This document shows, in pieces, positions 58,961 through 64,000 of a stretch of DNA of 64,000 nt. Each line of letters begins with the position of its first letter. Within the stretch, counting starts at the first letter, position 1. Both the position numbers and the translations under genes were made by a program. The notes below the pieces were generated by a model, which saw only the letters and a list, made by a program, of their open reading frames with translations, made no database searches and had not been told where the DNA came from. Source of the stretch: Litsea cubeba (Eukaryota; Streptophyta; Magnoliopsida; Laurales; Lauraceae); the NCBI GenBank assembly GCA_012931725.1, contig CM022945.1, forward strand, positions 96,740,024-96,804,023, read 5' to 3'.

Positions 58961-61179
58961 CTCAGGACTTGAGACCTATTGCAGCAGGGAGTCCTTCAAC
59001 GATTAGCATTGAAGGATCTGACTCAATGGAAGTGCATAGAACCAGGGATGACTATAGGTCAGGTTAAATGGCTGACCACTTTATCCTCCCACAGAGGTTT
59101 GAAGGTCTTCTCTCTTCTCTCTCACACACACCCTTCAATTTTTATCAGGTTTTGTAGTAGGTTCAGGTTCTAGTTGCCCCTAGTCCAACCCTTTCTGCCC
59201 CTTTACGATCTATTTACATATTAAAAATGTAAATATAGGAAATCATGGATACCCTTTTTAAGTGATTGATATTTTCAAACTCAACCTAGCCTGTACCCAG
59301 TACCCTTCACAGGTGCTGCTCAGGTTAAGGAGAGAGTGGCTGTGGGTCCCTTCTCAGTACTTAATTTCACATGAAATTAATTCGTTTTGCATACAATGAA
59401 AAGTGAAAAGCCACTTTCTACATTGTAGTTGTAGCTACTAAATCTTGAGATTTATTTTCTCTCTCTAACATCCCAAAGCCAAAATACTTCAAGCAGACAA
59501 TGCACGTTCTACCTTGTACTTCTATGGAATCAATTTCTTTAAAATCTACTGTAATAAACTGACCTTTGCTAATGGGATCTTAAACTTCAATTGAAGAAAT
59601 GCCTAGAAATGGGATAGATTGCAAAAACTTGACTACTTGATGTTGATGTAAAACACCTTTTGATAAAGACAGATGATTTCAACTTGAAAATGCAAATCAA
59701 ATCTATCTTCTTCCGTCTTAATGAAATGATCTCCCATGCCGTCGTTACTACTGTGCTGATGGCAGCCTCTTTATCTACTTAGAATGGATGCTAGTTCCAA
59801 AAACCTATGTAGCGGAAATAAAACAAAGCAACCTAGCAAATAAGTCTACTAATCACACATCATAAGAAGGCTGACACAATCTTTTACGTGGAAACTCTAT
59901 CGAGAGAGAAACACTATGATATGAAATCAAGAATTATTGAACAGTTGCAAGATATATTCACAGCTCCATTTTCCAGTCTATTCGTCGACCTAAGGACTAT
60001 AGCTGTTCTTGCACAACTTCTCATGTTGCTACGACTTCCCCACCTTAACAACTAAGATGAACAAATCTTTTACAAGAGAGTAGAAGCAACACACATTTTA
60101 AAGAGAATCTTCAGCACAAACTCTCAATGATGGCTCTAGAGAATAAGGAATGTCTCTTAGGATTTTCTCACCTCATAACAAAGAGAGAATAACTTCTTGT
60201 CTTACTTAGGGTTGAGAGAAACACCCTTTATATAGCTCAATATTTGTGCCTTAGTATTAAAACACAAATAGGACTCAAAGTGGGAAACACTAGATGGAAA
60301 AAGAAACAAATCCGCGCAGCTTTTCTGAAAAATTCCCAAGGTCCGATAGATCGGGTAAGCCCCTGTCTCTCGAAAGTTTTCTCTATTAGCGCTGTTGACT
60401 AGGACCTGACGAACATCCAATCAATCTGACCAACATCCGATTGATCGGGTCCCTGTAGTCTTTTGGAATTCTTATGTTTTCTTCTCTTTCTTCGTTTCAG
60501 CTCTTCCGGCGATACAACCACAGTCCATTCTATACATAGTAAAATACAATTCAATGGATCCAAAATTTTGTTCAACACATGAATTTGCCAACACATAAAA
60601 ATACTAACACAACTACTATCATGTTTTTTTTTTTTGTGTGTGGGGCGCACCTTTGTGTGATTAAATTCGTACACAGCATATTACCTTTTATGCGATGATC
60701 TGTTTCAAGTTTAACTTCATTGAGTGACATATACCATTGGATTAATAATGTGAGATATTATTCTCTGTTAATGGAGTAAATCTGGATCAGTTCCAACATG
60801 AATGTAGGCTTACTGAGGACAAATAATTATATCTGCAGTATAATCTATAGTGTAGCTCGGTTTCTCCTTTTGTAATGGGGGCCAACTTAAGGGCCCATCT
60901 GAATTTGATTATCACAAATATTTTCACGGTATGAACAGAAGATGGTAGTTTCCTGTTGTTTAATTTTGAAATCTGTTTTTCTAACATCTTCCTGAAAGTT
61001 GATTGCCATTTTTTCTTATAATTTTGGCCTTTTAAAGCTTATATATATGACATTATAACATTATAAATTACTGATATCCAATTAGTTCAAAAATAAAAAT
61101 AAAGCTTTGTTAAAATGAAAAAAAATACAAATATCCAACTTGAACCAATTTTAACGTAAGAATACCAAGAGAGCCAGGG

Positions 61180-61240
61180 GTTGCTTAGTTGGTTAGCAAC
61201 CATGTATCTCACCCAGCTTCCTAAGTTCAATCCCTATGTA
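61180..61240 (+). mobile_element. tRNA-derived SINE head
   Basis: A box ttgcttagttggttagc (61181-61197) and B box aagttcaatccct (61223-61235), spaced as in a tRNA gene. No clear tRNA cloverleaf or anticodon arm, so a SINE or decayed retro-tRNA is likelier than a functional tRNA. Confidence 0.5.
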
Positions 61241-61831
61241 TGCTGTCAGTTTTCCCCTTGCATGGGGCTCCCTTCCCACGTGCTGCCTCTCTACCCAGTT
61301 GTGTGAACTTCCTTCCCGTTTGTGTTGGCTCTCTTCCTACTAGTGTGCGCTCTATCCCTACGTGTCTAGGTGTTATCATTGGTCCAGACTCCTTGACTGG
61401 GGTAAATAAAATAATATAGAAAAGAACCAAGAACAACTAGACACAATATCTTATAGTTCCTGAATTTGGACTAAAAATAATGTTTTAAATCCAGTTAGGT
61501 CATGATCTAACCTCATGAACATTTTTTTTTATATCCATGCATCCATCATTCAAAGGTAGCTTCATGGATAACAACGGGTACAAATTTACTTGATTACACA
61601 AAAGGCTTTTGAGCTGAAATTTGAGAATGGATCCTGAACTTGGGCCTGAATTACAAATGGGTTTGGGTCCTTGTCCACGTTAATAGGCTCACTAGCCGAT
61701 TTCAGGTAGGGGTTCAAACCCAATTGCATCCATAACCAATTACCTTGAAAGTATAAAAAGTTCTTGAGAGATTGATATGCAATCATTGAATCAAATGTGT
61801 CCAGTCTAGTCTATGCTTTTCCTCTCTTAAT

Positions 61832-61905
61832 TGTTGGTAACATGACTTGAATCCACAACCTCGAAGTAGCAATGAGCACCTTCCCGTGTCATGGGCTCTT
61901 TTCGA
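61832..61905 (-). repeat. Second copy of the dispersed tRNA-like repeat
   Basis: Shares acatgacttgaa and aatgagcaccttcc with 55810-55900. The - strand reads ggattcaagtcatg, similar to a B box. Confidence 0.4.
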
Positions 61906-64000
61906 CAACTAGAGATAGCAAGACAGTCGAAGAATGTGTGTTCACCTTGAACCTGACCTGATTTCTATATAGCCATCCAACTTCCTGCCTTTTCCATGGA
62001 GTATCAGAAAGCTAGTAATACTCAATGGGGCTAAACACCAACACCGCCCCGCCCGGCCCCGCCCCGCCCCCCTCCTTTTTAAACACCATGTTCCAATGTC
62101 TCCTTTAAATGTAGGTGCCAAATAAATTAAAAAAATAAAATATAAACAAATTAAACATGCTACATGAATTTCTACTCTATATCTGCCTTTTTTTTCTTTT
62201 TCTTTTTCTTTTTTTGGGTAGAATCTTCTCTATATCTGTTATCATGGCTCATACAGTTATAACAGACCAATAACATATCAAGTATTTACATTTCATTTTA
62301 CTTCACCAAGTTCATGATTTAGGCAATATCCTCATAATAAGCAATGATACTAAAAAAAAAACCAATACTGCCATTATGATTCACTAATTCAGATCATAAT
62401 GCTTCCATAATCATCACTTTCGAGTTTAAGAACCCAAATGAGGAGGACAATGATAGCCAATCGAGCTTTGGTTAGCCTTCTTTTGTTGCTCATCCATTGT
62501 TATTTCCTTTGGAACCTGTTCGGATTTGCATTTTAGTAGAGCATAATAACACCCATATGTGAAATTTTAGTGAATATCATTACCATGTTTCATTAAACCA
62601 AATTAGATGCTTTTTAGTTTTTCCGCCTGAAATGTCATTAAAAATAGCTGTTCAGTTAATCTCTCTTTCTTGACTTTCCTGTTGCCCTGTGATAAATTTG
62701 TTACTGAGTAGGCGTAAGAGTTTTTAATCAAATGGTTAGAAGTAAAAGTGAACTGTTCTTCTTTAATCAAATGGTTAGAAGTATAAGTGAACTGTTCTTC
62801 TTTTTCCCTTTTTTTTTTAACATGTGTAGCCCATTATCATAACCATCATGACTATTAAGCATTACTGCTTGATAATCTCTCACTGGACTTGAAGCCTCAG
62901 ACTGTGTTTCATGGAAAATACTCATGGTAATATGCATGGAATATTACTAATGGAATTCAATAAGAGTGCATAGAAAGATTCATAAATTCAGATCTATTCC
63001 AGTTGGCAGAAATGGGAAAAAGCGAAGCTGATCAAATGATAATAAACAACCATTGGGTGGCCATAGCATGAATCATTGAGCAATGATATGTGGTTCAGTT
63101 CCAATTGGTACAATTAGGTAGTTAGTATCATAAGATCAAGCTTCTAGTAAATATTGTGTTTCTTGAGGGCTTCAATGGTGTGAGTTCTCTCAGTTGGGAT
63201 GGTTGGAGAGAAAATGGCACCTGTAAACAGATCCTGAGAATCAGATTATTTAAGTATGGAACATACTTCCTCAATCTTCTGAATGCTATTGGCGAGCTTC
63301 TTCCGCTTCTCCATGTAAATCATTTTTCTCTTTTCAGTTTCTATATCCACATGAAAGTGGTTCTAAGATGGGTTGAAGGAGTAATCGATTTTGAAATGGG
63401 TTGCAGAAGAAAAAGCAGTTTCTGAGATGGATATAAGAAGAAGAAATGGGTTATGTGGGTTGCTCTAACTCGACCCATTTAAATGTGGGCCAGGTTATGC
63501 AGGTCAAATGTGGGTTGGATACAGGTCGGGTTACCGTTACCGGGTCAGGTTTTGCCACCACAGTGGTGACTACCGAGACAAAAAAAGCCCTGCTCTATTT
63601 CAAAATTGGAATCTGAACATTCTATTCAGAGATATGGACTCTGATCAGTCTATTTAGATTCCAGATTTTAATTCTTACATCCACGGTAGAGAATTGGACC
63701 CTAATCAACCCACTTGAATTTGGGATATGACTTAAAATCCAAATCTAGATCCGGATCCATATTTTGATTTGGATAACAAACAGGTAAGACTCATCTATCA
63801 ATCCAGGATTCAATTAAATCAGCAAAGCGAGATCAAGTAGATTAATCGGAAAAATGTAATATAATGGAAAACTTTTCATCTGTTTAGTAACTGAGCTACA
63901 GTCAATTGATGCTGGAAGCTTTAGTGTGCATGAAGAAACTCCACAAACGTTCCTTTCACATCATAGTAACTCCAACAGAATTGGGTAGAGTGCTTAAACA

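Larger units (their letters stand above)
58961..64000. other. Gene-free region downstream of APC7
   Basis: No convincing coding sequence; the longest frames (for example 60399-60674 and 63156-63425) show no recognisable domain. It holds SINE-like heads, a GC-rich run near 62043-62072, a 38-40 bp near-tandem duplication of ttaatcaaatggttagaag at about 62724 and 62763, and 'gggtcgggtt'-type dispersed repeat wording near 63470-63555. Confidence 0.4.

Noticed and set aside
61180..61240. Functional tRNA gene
   Set aside because: Box A and B are present but no convincing acceptor or anticodon stem; SINE head is more likely.

Overview
This is nuclear DNA from a flowering plant. The coding content is an intron-rich APC7 gene and a plant Topors-type RING ligase gene. 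Around them lie Ty1/copia and Ty3/gypsy LTR elements, LINE and SINE remnants, and hAT, Mutator and PIF/Harbinger elements. The sequence alone does not fix the species. The long introns, AT-rich spacers and repeat load suggest a non-grass angiosperm with a medium to large genome.

Layout. 1-3327: gene-free, with a 1765-bp Mutator-like non-autonomous element (1029-2793, 9-bp target duplication). 3328-21194: a three-level nest of transposons. Copia element A (+ strand) was hit in its RNase H region by copia element B (- strand, 7263-20647). B was then hit in gag by a hAT element (C, 14991-19005) and in reverse transcriptase by a gypsy-type LTR now present as a 4053-bp solo LTR (D, 8873-12925). 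Every junction has a matching target duplication, so the original elements can be followed precisely. 21195-28489: repeats only. These are a 200-bp direct repeat, a 1570-bp PIF/Harbinger-type element filled with a 14-unit minisatellite, two LINE 3' ends (one with a 16-bp target duplication) and a 158-bp hAT MITE. 28490-29377 (-): Topors-like RING protein gene, one exon. 32516-57609 (+): APC7, 18 coding exons, 561 residues, spread over 25 kb. Its introns hold a young full-length copia element E (34605-39799, antisense, one uninterrupted 1377-codon ORF), a Tourist-like MITE, a hAT-like element, SINE heads, a hairpin element and a long (AG)n tract. 57610-64000: no gene found, only repeat debris.

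The two host genes are head to head, with 3.1 kb between their start codons, and both act in ubiquitin transfer. APC7 is a TPR subunit of the anaphase-promoting complex. The RING protein is a predicted stand-alone E3. Nothing in the sequence shows that they are co-regulated.

I found no previously undescribed enzyme system. The points most worth following are element E, which looks coding-competent and sits 93 bp from an APC7 splice acceptor; the Harbinger-type element carrying an array of TCP-site-like GTGGGGCCCAC units; and element A, whose 3.6-kb reading frame has nine stops but no frameshift.
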